In this document: positions 32,838 through 44,835 of the stretch, piece after piece
How positions within the stretch are numbered: the first letter of the stretch is position 1
Layout: every line of letters starts with the position of its first letter
Assembly (NCBI GenBank): GCA_950295325.1
Contig: OX485806.1
Span: forward strand, 6,386,001 to 6,450,000
DNA: 64,000 nt
From: Polytrichum commune
Lineage: Eukaryota; Streptophyta; Polytrichopsida; Polytrichales; Polytrichaceae
Direction: 5' to 3'
Notes under the pieces: model-generated
What the model saw: only the letters and a program-made list of their open reading frames with translations
Told to the model about the DNA's origin: nothing
Databases searched by the model: none
Translations under genes and position numbers: made by a program

Positions 32838-34127
32838 ATGGTTCTTGGGGGGATGGAGGCTTGGAGATCTAGGTTTAAGGAGTCCCGTGAGAGGTTTTTG
32901 GAGGACGACGAAGATGATGACGCGAACATGGAAATGGCAGTTGATCAGTTCCAGAACTTCATTGACTATGAAGGCCCGTCACGGAGAGCTGCGGGCGGCT
33001 CACGGCAAGGCAGGGCAGCTAACATCAAGCGCGACAGAGTAATTATGGATGCACAGATGCACAAGGACTACTTTGCTGATCGTCCTACTTATGGCCCTCA
33101 TATCTTTCGGCGCCGATATCGCATGAGAAGGTCGTTTTTTTGTTATATTCTGGAGAGGGTGTGTGCCCGGGATGTGTATTTTGTTCAAAAAAGAGATGCC
33201 GCGGGGTTGTTGGGGTTGTCTTCGCGCCAAAAGATAACCGCTGCACTGCGGATGCTAGCACTGGGAGTGTGTGCAGATGCCATGGACGACTATTGCCGAA
33301 CGAGTGACTCCACCGCCATGGAGTGCATGGGCATGTTTTGTGCTGCAGTGCGTGCAGAGTTCGGGGACTACTACCTGCGGAAGCCCACGTACGAGGATTG
33401 TCGGGAACAGCTCGCCATCAATGAGGCCCGTGGATTTCCAGATATGTTTGGTTCCTTGGATTGCATGCATTATGAGTGGAAGAATTGCCCTGTGGCTTGG
33501 CAAGGTGATTTTGGAGATCGAGACGGCAAGAAATCAATTATCCTGGAAGCAGTGGCAGACCAGAGTTTGCACATTTGGCACATTTATTTTGGCCTCCCTG
33601 GTTCGAACAATGACCTTAATGTCTTGGATCGGTCTCCCTTGATCCATGACTTGCTGAGCGGTACAGCATGCGACATGACCTTTGAGGTTAACGGGCAGGT
33701 GTACAACCGCTACTACCTGCTGGCTGATGGTATTTACCCGCAATGGAGCTGCTTTGTGCAAAGCATCCACAACCCAGAGGACGAGAAGAGGAAATACTTT
33801 GCGAAAAGGCAGGAAGCTTGCCGTAAGGATGTGGAAAGGTGTTTCGGCGTTCTTCAGGCACGTTTTGCAATCATTCGGAATCCTTGCCGGCAGTGGGGAA
33901 TGCAGGGGATCTCAGACATCATGTTTGCTTGCTGCATCTTGCACAACATGATAATTGATGATGAGAGTGGTGTGCAGGGCCTTGAAAATGTACTTGGGGC
34001 TACATTTGATGACAATGTTCCCATGGAGAGAGGATTAACTTTTGAACAGTTGCTGGAACACACACAGGAAATAGAAGATGAGGATATTCACTACAGTCTG
34101 AGAGGAGATCTGATTGAGCACTTGTGA
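32838..34127 (+). CDS. PIF/Harbinger DDE transposase
   Basis: Intact 429-residue frame; the first ATG gives MVLGGMEAWRS. The acidic N-terminus is followed by a basic DNA-binding region (FRRRYRMRRSFFCYILERV, SRQKITAALRMLALG). The catalytic core has FGSLDCMHYEWKNCP (first Asp, residue 208), GLPGSNNDLNVLDRSPL, YYLLADGIYPQW (second Asp, residue 297) and RKDVERCFGVLQARFAIIRN (Glu, residue 333), giving DD35E spacing. ACCILHNMIIDDE near the C-terminus is also typical of the family. It excises and integrates the element at TWA targets together with the Myb-like partner. Codon use is GC-richer than the flanks. No stop or frameshift was seen. Confidence 0.96.
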   Translation: MVLGGMEAWRSRFKESRERFLEDDEDDDANMEMAVDQFQNFIDYEGPSRRAAGGSRQGRAANIKRDRVIMDAQMHKDYFADRPTYGPHIFRRRYRMRRSFFCYILERVCARDVYFVQKRDAAGLLGLSSRQKITAALRMLALGVCADAMDDYCRTSDSTAMECMGMFCAAVRAEFGDYYLRKPTYEDCREQLAINEARGFPDMFGSLDCMHYEWKNCPVAWQGDFGDRDGKKSIILEAVADQSLHIWHIYFGLPGSNNDLNVLDRSPLIHDLLSGTACDMTFEVNGQVYNRYYLLADGIYPQWSCFVQSIHNPEDEKRKYFAKRQEACRKDVERCFGVLQARFAIIRNPCRQWGMQGISDIMFACCILHNMIIDDESGVQGLENVLGATFDDNVPMERGLTFEQLLEHTQEIEDEDIHYSLRGDLIEHL

Positions 34128-34794
34128 ACTTTGAAAGGTCAAAACATGTATGAAGATAATTAGTAATGAATACAATAAACCCTAAAAGCTTTTGGAGCAG
34201 CTCATGTTTTTTTTTTATGAACACAATATTTCGTTATTGCTTTGGGGCAGCTCGCACATAACCTTCGGGTTGGTAAACCCAAAACATTACATGTGTTATT
34301 CCATAATTACACCCGCCTTCAACTTTCGCCCTCCAATTGTTGAGATCATCGGTTTTCAAATCGATTTAGCGCATTGTATATATGCCCCGTCAATGTCCCT
34401 GCCAACCTCGACAATGTCACATTTTTTATGTCAATGCTTTGGGAATGTCGCAAACTTGCATCGATTGTTTCAAATTATATCGAATTAGCATCTCATAACC
34501 ACACCTAAATAAGGGAAGGGGATATTCAATCCGACTTTTGCATATGCTTCATCGTAAATTTGCTAATGCATCGTAAGTTTCATTGTGTAAATAGAAATGG
34601 CACAAATCGGGGAACACAAAAACAAACAAAATAACACCCAAATACCTTGAGTGTGCACCTATATGTAGGGGGAGGAATTTGATATCATTTCCTTATGAAC
34701 ATATAGTCCAAAAAAAGTAAAGCCAAAAACACACTTGATTTAGGGGAACCCATAAATTGCACTAACTCATCATTGGTAATTAAGAACTGGCCGC

Positions 34795-35169
34795 TACACT
34801 AAATGGTCCTAATTAGTGTAGGTGGGAAATTAGTGTGGATAGGGTTTGCTCAGGTCACACTAATGTTCTAGCCAAGGTGGAATTATCGAACAATCCAAGA
34901 CCCAGGGTCTTCCCATGGGTCTTCATGAGGGCTTCCGTCCAACACCGTGCATAAGATAAAATAACCACCTTACATCAAAAGTAGCACAAAAACAAATCTA
35001 ATGCCCGGATTTATTCTTTGAGAAAACATAAACTGTGGCTCATGTTATTTTCTAACTAGACATTTACTGTGGCTGAAAATTTAATGTGGTCCACATCAAT
35101 TCTCATCTTGAGAATTAACATGAGCTCTAGTAATTACCGTGACCAACACTAATAGGACAATTTAGTGTA
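34795..35169 (+). mobile_element. MITE-like element, family C copy 2
   Basis: The left end TACACTAAATGGTCCTAATT and the right end AATAGGACAATTTAGTGTA are inverted copies with a few mismatches. The internal blocks CACACTAAT, TCTAGCCAAGGTGGAA and AAGACCC match copy 1 at 18.8 kb. No target duplication was recognised. It is nested in the Harbinger spacer. Confidence 0.7.
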
Positions 35170-35405
35170 GTTACAAATGAACATGGTTGAGTTTGAGAAA
35201 TTATCGGTTTAAATTTTTAGTTTTTAGGAAAATTACCAATTTCTTTGGAGATATTTTGTAGTATATTTATCAATTTCACAAAGAAAAATAAAAGGTTTCA
35301 ACATTTAATTGGTAGGTCTTGGAAACACTAGGATCTTGATTGGTTATGTCAAAAATCTCCCATACATTGGTCATGAAAGGTATGTGGGCCTTATGTGGTC
35401 ACCCC
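35170..35405 (-). repeat. Dispersed repeat family F, copy 3
   Basis: Read on minus, the block order matches copies 1 and 2: AATGTATGGGAGATTTTTGA, CAATCAAGATCCTAGTGTTT, AATGTTGAAACCTTTTA, and ATTTCTCAAACTCAACCATG followed by TTCATTTGTAACTA. It directly abuts the family C element. Confidence 0.65.
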
Positions 35406-38400
35406 TAAACACCTTTATTCAAGTGGTAAGGTAAGGTTTGTGGTTAAGAAAGGAGACCAAAAAGACTCATGTGGGAATGAGATAGGAATATGCTTTGGCA
35501 ATCAACCACTCTAGGTGGGTTATTGAACTTGTATCTAGGTCGTGATGGACTTTTGATGAGCTCATAAACTAACAAGCATTTTTTGGAAATGCAAACAATT
35601 GTGCGTGAAGTGTTGTCACTTATGCCATGTAGCTATTATGTAAGCGGTCATATATGGAAAAGACCATTAACATGATGTGTGCAAACATTTGGCGTCATAA
35701 TGGAGATATTGAAGCGGGTGTACGGCGGCAATTTAGTCCAAACTTGGCCAAAGAGTTTAGATATATTTAAATACTAGTATGAGAAGGCGACTAAGTCATC
35801 ACTTAATTTAGAGAGAGAGACCTCACTTTGGCCTCTTTTAACTTCCACATCTCGATTTTGAATATGACACTTGCATTATAATCTTTGTCATTCATAACTA
35901 CTAAGAGACAACGAGCACATTATTGTATGTGAAGTTGGAAGTTGGCAAATTACATACGGTCACATACCTTAGTGGATCTTATTGCTACATTTCGAGTATA
36001 TGCAACAACTTGTTTCAACTAGAAATTGTGGAGTGGGTTCAACCCTTAAATGACCCATAAATTACTAATTATTTAAAGAATAGTTAGAATATACCTCAAT
36101 GCTTATTAATCAAAATCAATTGACAAACGAACATCCATTATACACGTTGTTTCAAAGCTTTTATATTGGATGAATAAGAGGTTTGCTTGTATATGATAAT
36201 CCCCTCGCTCCGTGCACTAGGCTCGTTGCACAATTTAATCCAACGCAAGCACACTATATTATGTGGATATGAAAGGTTTCTCACTTTTGATGATATGTCA
36301 AATTAAAGTGGGCCACAATAATAGGTCTAAAAGGTGACTTATGTAAGTATGTAGCATCTCAATGCCATGTGTATGAAGGAAAAGCCACAAGATTTGTAAT
36401 CTTCTTGTTTATGTGGCCTCGCCCTTTAGTTGGAATGGTGGGCTTCATAATCTCAAAACCCAAATCATGCTTAAGGCTTTTTTAGGATTGTGTACGGGTT
36501 GTCTACACTTGTGTTCCCTATTCACATGCAAATAGGACATGGCAAACATACACATTGTCATTTTACTTTGCTTTATTTAATTTCATTAACGGACTTCAAG
36601 AAGCCACTCCCCAAACGAAGATGGCCATAACTAAACACTCATTATTATTCTATAGTTGGTGGGATTTTAAGTAGACAAATGATCAATGTTCAAGATGGAA
36701 GTGTCGTATGACTTTCATTTTGAAGGGTTTTCAAATTTCAACCCTTCAATTGAAGAGTTGGTTCAAATCCAAGACGTCAATCTATGAATATAGAAATGAA
36801 ATGCAAAATTCATATTGAAAAATCAACTTTCTTGCTCTCACATGCTTAAGAAGAGTTAAATTGAATGCCCCAACAATGACCCTAAATATTCCCAACGTTG
36901 GCATTTACCAAAACATTGTATTGAGTTTCAATCTCTATTTTCCACAAAAAAACTATGTATGTCCTCTTTAGTGTAAACGGTACCAATCATGACAATTACC
37001 CCGCACCAACAAGGAATTGAGCTTGCTTCAAGACCCAATAAAGTTAGGTTGATTATTGTTAGATGACGATTAGTGTTAGAGGCAATAGTTACCCAATACA
37101 CTAATTGTCACTTGAAAGTAAAATTAGTGTTAGAATTTCCGTTGTCTTTATTTTGCATCGTGGAAGTTGTTATCCATTTGGTTTCAATTTTTGTAATAAC
37201 ATATTCGTAGCATATTACATTTCTACGAGGCACACATATTCTACCTCGAATTCCTCGTTTGAATTTCCACCAAAAAAACCATCTAACACTAAATGCGCTT
37301 ATGTAAATATTCAAAGTTAGTAATTGGCACAAATAGTGTTGGAGTTGACATTTAATGTTCTTGAAATGGAGAAGCAAACAAACACCATTCTCCTTTGCAA
37401 TTTCGTATACATTTTCGATATCATTGCCAAAGAGGGGTCCCATTATTTTTGAATTCGGTGTTATATCAATACATGATCGATACTATCACATTTACAGCAC
37501 GTAGTTTTGTAAAAATAAGGTATTCAATCAAGAAGAATTTTGCAATCATTTCTGCAAAAACATTGTCTTGAGTTCTTACCCATTCAAAGTGTCCACACTT
37601 ATTGGACACTCGCATGTGGATATTTGGAATTACGACTAAGCTTATGAGTTTCAGGGGTGGGGCTGGTTGTTGTGGACGGAGCACATTGAATTTTACGTGG
37701 CGATTTATTTGCTTCTGCGCAGAGGATGGTGCCAACGAGCAATACTTGCCTAAAAATCACAATCGATGTGGAATACTATGCCATTGAATTTTTTCCTCAT
37801 ACCTTTAAAGATTTCAAGGATTAAGACTGTGGATGAAAGGACAAAATCATTTTACACTCAATAAAATTGGATACATCCATCTCTGTGCCTCAATTCTACC
37901 ATCTCATCATCATCATCTACTTCTAGGGGACTTGAACCCCCCCCCCAACCACACCGTTGGAGTCTGGATTGCTCGCTTGCATTTGTAGCCACGACCCAAC
38001 ACCTCCAGGGAACAAATGAAAATCGTGACCTGCAGCAAGAAGACACGATGAGGAACACCACCCACAACCACCAATGTATAGGGTACTGGAATTTCGATCA
38101 GGTAAAGATTGAATTTCGAAGGGGTCAAAACCAATAGTATTATGACACATGTTCTAGCATTGAGTGCTTCAACAAAGAGGAATGATTGGTTAAAATTAAA
38201 TGAGCAGTTATGACAATCTCTAGACATTGGTAACATGTTTAGGTAAACTTTCGGCTTCAAAAATACACAAAAACTTCAATGTAAGAAATAAAATCACCGC
38301 AAATTTTGCAGTCCTTCTCTGCAAAAACTTCCTACATGAGAAAAATGTGCACTATTTTATACGTCTCGAAATCCGACGAAAAATCTCTTAAAAGTCATCA

Positions 38401-38713
38401 GTTTCAGGTGCCTCTACTCTAGTACTGAACATGAGCGGAGTCGCCATATGGTACACCAGCTCCCCACTGGTTCTCAATTATTCAGAATTTCAAGCCTCAC
38501 ACTTTTCTGCTCTCAAGCTGCGTTTCTTTTGCTTTGAAAAAAATAAATTAACTGTCAAGAGCTACCAGATTCAACATGAATATGATGCATGCAGATCTGG
38601 AGCTGCGAATGAGGAAATCCGACTGCTACACAGAGATGGGCCCGTTGAGTTTGAGAAATAACTGGTTCAAGTTCAAGACTCCAGGCAAATCGCTGATCAT
38701 TTTACAGGAATCC

Positions 38714-39324
38714 TCAGAATAATACACAGCACAGTACTGAAAAAAGAAGAACTGAAAGAGATAAACTTGGAATTTGCTGGGCTTGGACGACCAGCATCAA
38801 CTCCATGGCCGAAATTAGTAGCAGGAAGACGCCGATCTTCAACCAGAGCTGCCCCGAAATGGAGGGCGACAACACCTGGGATGACCCGAAATGGAGGGCG
38901 ACAGCACCTGGGATGAAGCAGGCTGCAACAAGAGGAGGAAGTTGACGCCGAGGCGGACCAAAATGGACTCCGACAGGGGCTAAACAAAGACTCCGGCGCT
39001 CCATCTCCGGTAGGCAGCAGCAAGAGGAGGAAGCCGACGCCGACCACAACGAGGCTTCCCGAAATGGACTACGGCGCCAGGTACAGAAAGACTCCACCGC
39101 CGAGACTCGAGAGCTCGGTTGTGCGTGGCTGGCGGGATTGCCAGCAATGACTTCGGACCAGAAATTTAATTTATGGCGAGAGGGAAGGCAAAATAGGTTG
39201 CGAAGGAAAACGAACCCAGGAACATCGCCGGCGACAGCAGCTGTGGCCCCGGGAATGGATGGGCGCAGCCAGATCGCCGCGACGAAGGGGATCGAGTGCA
39301 CGGGACCAGGTAAGAGGAGGAGGG

Positions 39325-39375
<51 letters not shown>

Positions 39376-40846
39376 AACAACCCACCTGCGGCGTCGGAGT
39401 CTCCGAGTTGTCTTTCGGGGCTCGGGAATCGGCGGTCTCCAGGAACAGAATTTTGCTCCTCGCCCTGCCAACCTCGGCGCTCTCCATCCACACTCCCATT
39501 CCACAGAACCTCCTCCTCTCGCTCCTCACCCTGCTCCCATTCCCTCCCCTCCAGCTCGGGATCCCACTCCCGCACAGGCACTCCTCCACTCCACGCCCCT
39601 GCACTCCTAGCTGCCGCCGGACTTCCACTGCGCTGCGGCGTTGCGCTCCCTCTTCGCAGCAGCACACCTCCCCGCCGCTCTTCAACACCGACTTCGCTCC
39701 CTGCACACCCTCCTCCTCTCCGACCCCTCCCTCCTTCGCCGCCTGCACGCCCTCCTGCACTGCCCGCACTCCTTCTCGTCCCTCCTGCCACCCTCCCTCC
39801 TCTTCCCTCCATCCCCCCTCGCACTGCAGCAACCCTCGGTGCCCCACTGCCTCCATGCCCTGTCGCTGCAGCAGCAGCCGGAGCAGGTGCGGAGCGGGCA
39901 GCGCCACCAGTTGAACCATCGCAGGTGTCGACGCCCCTCCCCGCTCCTCGACTGGACTGTCTGCCTGCGGCACTGGAAACTCTGCAGCTACAAACTCCCT
40001 CGCATGCTGTCTGGACTCCTCTTCAGACAACCTTTTCTTAAGTTTTTTTAGCTCTTCCCCTCTCCTAAGCCTCAGATATTCCCGTGCATCCTCCCCTGCA
40101 CTGTCATCTATCGGCATGGTCATCAAGAGCAACATATTTTGCTCTTCAAGAAGAGCAACTTTTTTCATTTGAACTGCTGCCATACTCCTTGTTGCCTCAG
40201 CTTGAGCATACAATGCGCCGTCTCTTATCTTTTGTTGTATGTTGTCTTGCTTCGCTGCTTTCACTCCCCCCGGCCGCTCATTATACACAGATTGAGACCT
40301 TGCTGCAGCCTCCGAAATGCCACCATCCAGATCTTGTGTGTTGCTTCCCTCGCACTCATTGGCAGGTCGTTTCTTGCCCATAGGCGACTGCGTCCATCCG
40401 TCAGCCCACCGGGGACAGTCTTTGAGCAACAACCAACAATGCTCAAAAACAAAATCTGTATTTTTTGCACTTTTCTGCCTATACAACTCCTTTGCATCCC
40501 TCAATGTATCAGCCGCATTGTTGCCACTCTTGTGCAAACGCTGGATTTGATTGTAAATGCCACAGAACTTTGACACATTGTGTTTTATCAAACCCCACTT
40601 TGTCTCCAGACTTCGCAATGGCCGCACTCCATCTGGGCGGTTTTCATTGTAGTGTTCAGTAATCCTCTCCCAAAACACACCTGCCTTTTGTTGGTTCCCC
40701 ACCACACGATCTTGCGAAACTAACATCACACTCTTGCATAGTTGCTCTTCTTCCACCCTAATAAAATTCTTTCCTTTGCAACCAACTTTTGCTAGCCCCC
40801 CTTCCGGTGACCCCAATCCACCACCTCGTTCCCTCCGACTAGCCAT
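38714..40846 (-). CDS. Harbinger Myb/SANT-like accessory protein (ORF1), C-terminus uncertain
   Basis: The likely start is the ATG at 40,846 (MASRRERGGGLGSPEGG). Residues ~25-140 form a Myb/SANT-like DNA-binding domain (KNFIRVEEEQLCKSVMLVSQ, FWERITEHYNENRPDGVRPL, RSLETKWGLIKHNVSKF, ending FEHCWLLLKDCPRW). A GKKRP stretch follows, then a coiled region of NAM-associated type (LEEQNMLLLMTMP, REYLRLRRGEELKKLKKRLS). This pairing is known for Harbinger ORF1, which helps the transposase bind ends and enter the nucleus. The recognisable protein stops near 39,930. The frame stays open for another ~400 codons through GC-rich low-complexity sequence and a 49-base T tract (poly-Phe). That part is probably not translated as such; a splice or earlier end is likely. 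Confidence 0.8.
39325..39373. repeat. 49-base poly(A)/poly(T) tract
   Basis: This is an uninterrupted A run on plus, lying inside the extended frame of Harbinger ORF1 on minus. It could be a microsatellite or the tail of a retroposed segment. No target duplication was recognised around it. Confidence 0.95.
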
Positions 40847-41024
40847 TGACAAAACCTCCAACACTGTCAGACTGAGAAAGTCAAGTTTTGGAGGGTGCAA
40901 AATTTGCACACCAAGCTGCCGTCCAAGGCAGCTTGGATGGCGTGACCGGCAGTGGGTTTAGGGTTGCCAGGAGGGCGGTGGCAGATATACCGGGACCCAC
41001 CACGGCCACCTCCCGTTGGCGTGA

Positions 41025-41051
41025 CCGTTGGGGGGAACGGTGGCCATGCCC
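41025..41051 (-). repeat. Right terminal inverted repeat of the Harbinger element
   Basis: Its reverse complement begins GGGCATGGCCACC and continues GTTCCCCCCAACG. It is followed by the TAA duplication at 41,052-41,054. Confidence 0.9.
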
Positions 41052-41054
41052 TAA

Positions 41055-41665
41055 GTAAGAGTGTCCAGACCTGCAACATGAAACCATCTGGCGGCTCATA
41101 GAGTCACAGCCTTGTCACTCTCGTTCAGCAATAAATTCGATAACTTCATGATCAGATTTCCTGCGAACCTAGTTGGTGCTGAACCTAAGGTATTGGGCCT
41201 TATGTGGTCTTTTGAGGGCCGGTTGAAGGTAGAAATACCATAACCCGTGAAAATAAGGTGATGCGGCTAGAACGTGTGGCTTGCAATTTTGTGCAATATT
41301 TTTCAGAGATGGAGAAGAAGAAACGATGAGGAATGTGAGTTGTTTTGTAATTTTTTTCTTTGTAAATAATTAGTTACATTTTTTCAAAGAGGCACGTAAG
41401 TCAAACCCTCTACTTGTACAATAGAGTCTCCCTTGATCTTAACATCAACATAGTCTATTCCGCATACAAAGACGCGCGAAACGGTTAACTTAATAATGGC
41501 ACCTAAGTGGTGTGAAACAACACCTATCTGGCCAATCATTACATCCCATCTAGCAGTGTGTCCTTTTCGGGCCACCACTTTTCCAATTAGCCATTTTGGG
41601 TCCCCATAAGAACCACTATGCCCCTAGTCTAGTGCACCACTGGTGGTCATTAACCGCTTTAGGTA
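41055..41665. other. Intergenic DNA right of the Harbinger element
   Basis: Nothing recognised. Confidence 0.45.
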
Positions 41666-41669
41666 TTTC

Positions 41670-42215
41670 TACCTTACACCATGGACCATGAAGTCGGACC
41701 ATGGAAGATGGCCTTTTCCATGGTCCAACTTCCATGGTCCGATTTCTTAAAGAAATTGATTTAAAGGTCTTTGGGTCCCTCACTAGGTGTAAACCGAATG
41801 TGGACCAAGAGGAATGACCATGCACCAAAAAGTGAATGTGTTGATATGTCCGAAAAGGACAGTTTTGAAAAGAAAAAAAAGTTTGATCATTCTTTTGTCT
41901 TCTTTTGTCTTCATCTTCTCTTCCCAAAAAAAATTTCATTAAAAAAAAATAGTATTAAAATATGTTCTCTACCATGGGCCCTTCCTTTTTTCAATCACAA
42001 CACCTCGTTTGCCTCTCCCACAAAAAAAATCCGTTGGACCATGTTAGTGGATATTGTAGGCCTTAAAATATGTCTTTTGGGGACTTCGAACTCCATGGTC
42101 ACTCTGACATTTTTTTTCTTGGTGTAAACTGGAGTGGTCCCGGGACGAGGTCAATGGCCAATCACAAATTTTACAAGGCCTTGGGACAACTTCATGGTCC
42201 ATGGTGTAAACAACC
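41670..42215. mobile_element. MITE-like element, family B copy 2
   Basis: The ends TTACACCATGGACCATGAAG and CTTCATGGTCCATGGTGTAA are exact inverted copies. The interior matches the copy at 11,448-11,993 in reverse orientation (for example GGCCTTAAAATATG, GGGGACTTCGAACTCCATGG). No target duplication is certain. Homopolymer A runs occur at about 41,866-41,880 and 41,941-41,949. Confidence 0.8.
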
Positions 42216-42249
42216 CCTTAATCGGATAGTGATACTTAAGAGGTATAAG

Positions 42250-42625
42250 GTAGATGGGTCTTAAGTGGTTGATTTTTTCCAACTAGACCATTTCTCCTAG
42301 AATACAGAACACGCGATGAGTACGAGATGGTTAGCAAATCCAAACTGAGGCCATAGTCACCTTTTCAAATAAGTTTTGGAGCTCATTTAAAGATTCTCTT
42401 TTTCATTTACCAAATTAAAGATCCTCGTACTCATTAAGTAGTCATATATGTTCCTCCAATTATGTTGACTATTGAGCCTAGAATGGTTATCATATTTTGA
42501 GTGTGCGATCTAATCTCTTTTAAAAACACGTTTATTGGGAATCTATTCTTGGAGCCACACCAAATCAAATACTACTCAAATGTAGGTGTCCTAATAAGAA
42601 AGTAAACAAATGGGGGTTGTTTACC
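42250..42625 (+). repeat. Dispersed repeat family E, best copy
   Basis: Ordered blocks are TGAGGCCATAG, AGCTC.TT..A..ATCT, TTGA.C.TAGA.TGGTTAT, TAATCTCTTTTAAA and CTCAAATGTAGGTGTCCTA. The same order, more or less diverged and always on plus, occurs at about 31,255-31,420, 50,420-50,625, 51,880-52,240, 57,060-57,340 and 62,870-63,005. No coding capacity or inverted ends were seen, so the class is unknown. Confidence 0.65.
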
Positions 42626-44555
42626 TTATGGCATGGTGTATAGTTATGCACCCCTAAACCCCAAAAAGGTGTTAAGATGAGAGTGGAATATGTGCTCAAA
42701 ATATGTGGACCATTTTAGGATAAATAATGAACACAATTGGATGGGTTTAGGGTGATCACATAGAAAGCTAAAAAAGTTACACTTTGATCTCTCATAACCT
42801 TTGCATCTCAACCCCGACTTTAAAACTTGAAATGATAATCTTCACGATTTGCAATTGCTAGTGGGCTGAAGTAATTCTCAATCCAATCCAACAACCAAAA
42901 ATGTAGGTGAAGTTGACGGTGTCCACGATAGGGTTTGTACCTTAAAACTTAGCTGCTAAGAATTGATGAAGTTCTTTGAAATGTTGTGGGAGGGTGTGGT
43001 GTGAATGGCCTAGGCATCACACAACTTGAAGCGTTGTAAAATCGATCATCAAAATCACGGCAAGTAAGCCTACCTAAAATTTCTCAAGAGCCAAAGTTAG
43101 GATCTACCCTAAGTTACTAAGAGGCTCAAAGTGAGCGCCAACACATTTTGAACTCATGTACTAGCCTTCTCTTCTCTATGTAATGGGATTCTTTATATTC
43201 CATCTTAGAATAAATAAAAATTTGGGCATGCGTAACAAAATTCTGTGCAATCATGGCTCAATTTGGAATGGTCTTTGTCATGTGCACATCTTTCTTAAAC
43301 TCATGTTCCCTTGATGACACTTCACTACATGGGAAACTATGAAATTACATTCTTGACTCATAATTTTTAAATTAAAAAATTCAGGCATGTTGTGAAACTA
43401 GCATTTTGGCCAATAAAACCAATGCGCAAGCAAAAAGGAGATGTAAGTAGATTATGGTTATGATTATGATCAATCTTTATAAATGCTCAGCAAAAAATTT
43501 GGTGTAGGTCAACGACTATATTGCTTGTTCTAATGATATGGATGTTGTCCAATATTCATCCTCCACAACTTTGCTTTGTGAGTTAAATTCGAATTAGTTC
43601 TTTAATTCTGACTTTTTGATACATCTTTGAATTGAAAGTAAGACCCAATCACTCTAGGGGGTTAAGGAACACAATACATTTAGTTTCATGTAGTGCACTA
43701 ATCATGCAATGTTTTGTTGGGGTTTGAGGAGCTATCATGCTCAATATCTTTTGTAAAAATTATCTTGTTATCTTTCATCCAAATACACCACAAGAATTAA
43801 CCCAATACTAACCACATCATCATGGTAGATACATTGAACGGGCATCTGCCATTGGCTTTTTAGGCCTAACGGGACAAAATGATCTCTCTCTCTCCCTCTC
43901 TCTCTCTTAAAGAATATACCCATTGACAACAAATAATCCTAATAGAAGAAAAAGTGACTTTAGGGTTTGGCAAAATCTACCTAACTTCCACCGTAGAATT
44001 TAAGAAGTGTACTCGATAAATGAGTTTATTTCACATTGGGTCACCGCTTTGATACAATCAACTTTCAATTAAAGTATGTCACTTAAATACACATTCAACT
44101 TGTTCATGGAGAGGCCTAGAATTTAGAATTTAGAATTTAGATTACCATTCTAGGTTCAATAGTTAAAGAAACTGAGAGAGCTATGCAATCGATGAAAAGA
44201 AAGATGCTCTTTTAACTTTTGGATCTCAACCCTGATTCTGAAATTGGAAATGATAGGTTACTAGCTTTGGAATTACTAACCCGACAATCCAATTTGAAGT
44301 TGGAGTTGGAAGTGCCCACAATATGGCTAGTATTCCAGAGAATGGATCCTTCAATCCTTGAATCAATGTTCCGGTCCAGCATTTTCAGTCAAGTTCAATA
44401 AATATCGGGGTTGGCGTTTCAGAAGCAAAGTTCACTTCCTGGATCAACATACCGATGAAATGCAGAAAAAACATATCAATTGTGCTTACACTTCGAGAGC
44501 AAGTGCAGGTTCATCCACAACAAGTAATATGTAACTGTCATTCAATACTCTGGTG
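42626..44555. other. Intergenic DNA, nothing recognised
   Basis: It includes a CT-rich run at about 43,881-43,910 and a short (AATTTAG)n repeat at about 44,118-44,143. No gene is supported. Confidence 0.5.
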
Positions 44556-44835
44556 ATGATGCTTGAGCCAAGGCACTTCCTTATCGAATTAGCTGCAACG
44601 TGAACTACTCCTGCAGTAGATTGATGGTTAATCATGAAATTAAGCTATGCAGCAGGAGGCCAAAGTTACTCCAGCTGCCACACCTCATCCCACCCAACAG
44701 GTTAGTTAGTGCAAGGAGAATAATGAACAAGTTTGTGGTGCAGCGCGTTTATGGAGTTTGTAGTGTAATATATATGGTACACAAAATCGCAGCCTCCGGC
44801 TAATCACTGTAGGTGACCTAGTTCCAGTTTCTCTA

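Larger units (their letters stand above)
34128..38700. other. Interior spacer of the Harbinger element
   Basis: This is AT-rich DNA between the two converging ORFs. It holds the family C MITE at 34,795-35,169, a family F copy at 35,170-35,405 (minus), a diverged arm of the foldback family seen at 63.1 kb (38,050-38,300) and a partial family F copy near 38,640. No additional gene is supported. Confidence 0.6.
32102..41051. mobile_element. 8.95-kb PIF/Harbinger transposon with both ORFs
   Basis: The ends both start GGGCATGGCCACC when read inward, followed after three to four differing bases by TCCCCCCAACG. TAA lies directly outside each end (32,099-32,101 and 41,052-41,054), the 3-bp duplication typical of PIF/Harbinger. 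Inside are an intact DDE transposase (plus) and a Myb/SANT-like accessory ORF (minus), converging. About 4.5 kb of AT-rich DNA lies between them and contains later repeats (family C at 34,795-35,169, family F, and a foldback arm at 38,050-38,300). The subterminal ~300 bp at the left are very GC-rich. Both proteins needed for Harbinger mobility appear present, so the copy may be autonomous or recently so. Confidence 0.93.

Noticed and set aside
33255-34063. Frames antisense or out of frame to the transposase
   Set aside because: They overlap an intact DDE transposase with all catalytic residues and have no independent evidence.
39138-40051. Long plus-strand open frames (up to 260 codons), Pro/Ser/Arg-rich with poly-Lys
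   Set aside because: They lie opposite the Harbinger ORF1 frame in GC-rich, low-complexity DNA and run through the 49-A tract; composition alone keeps them open.
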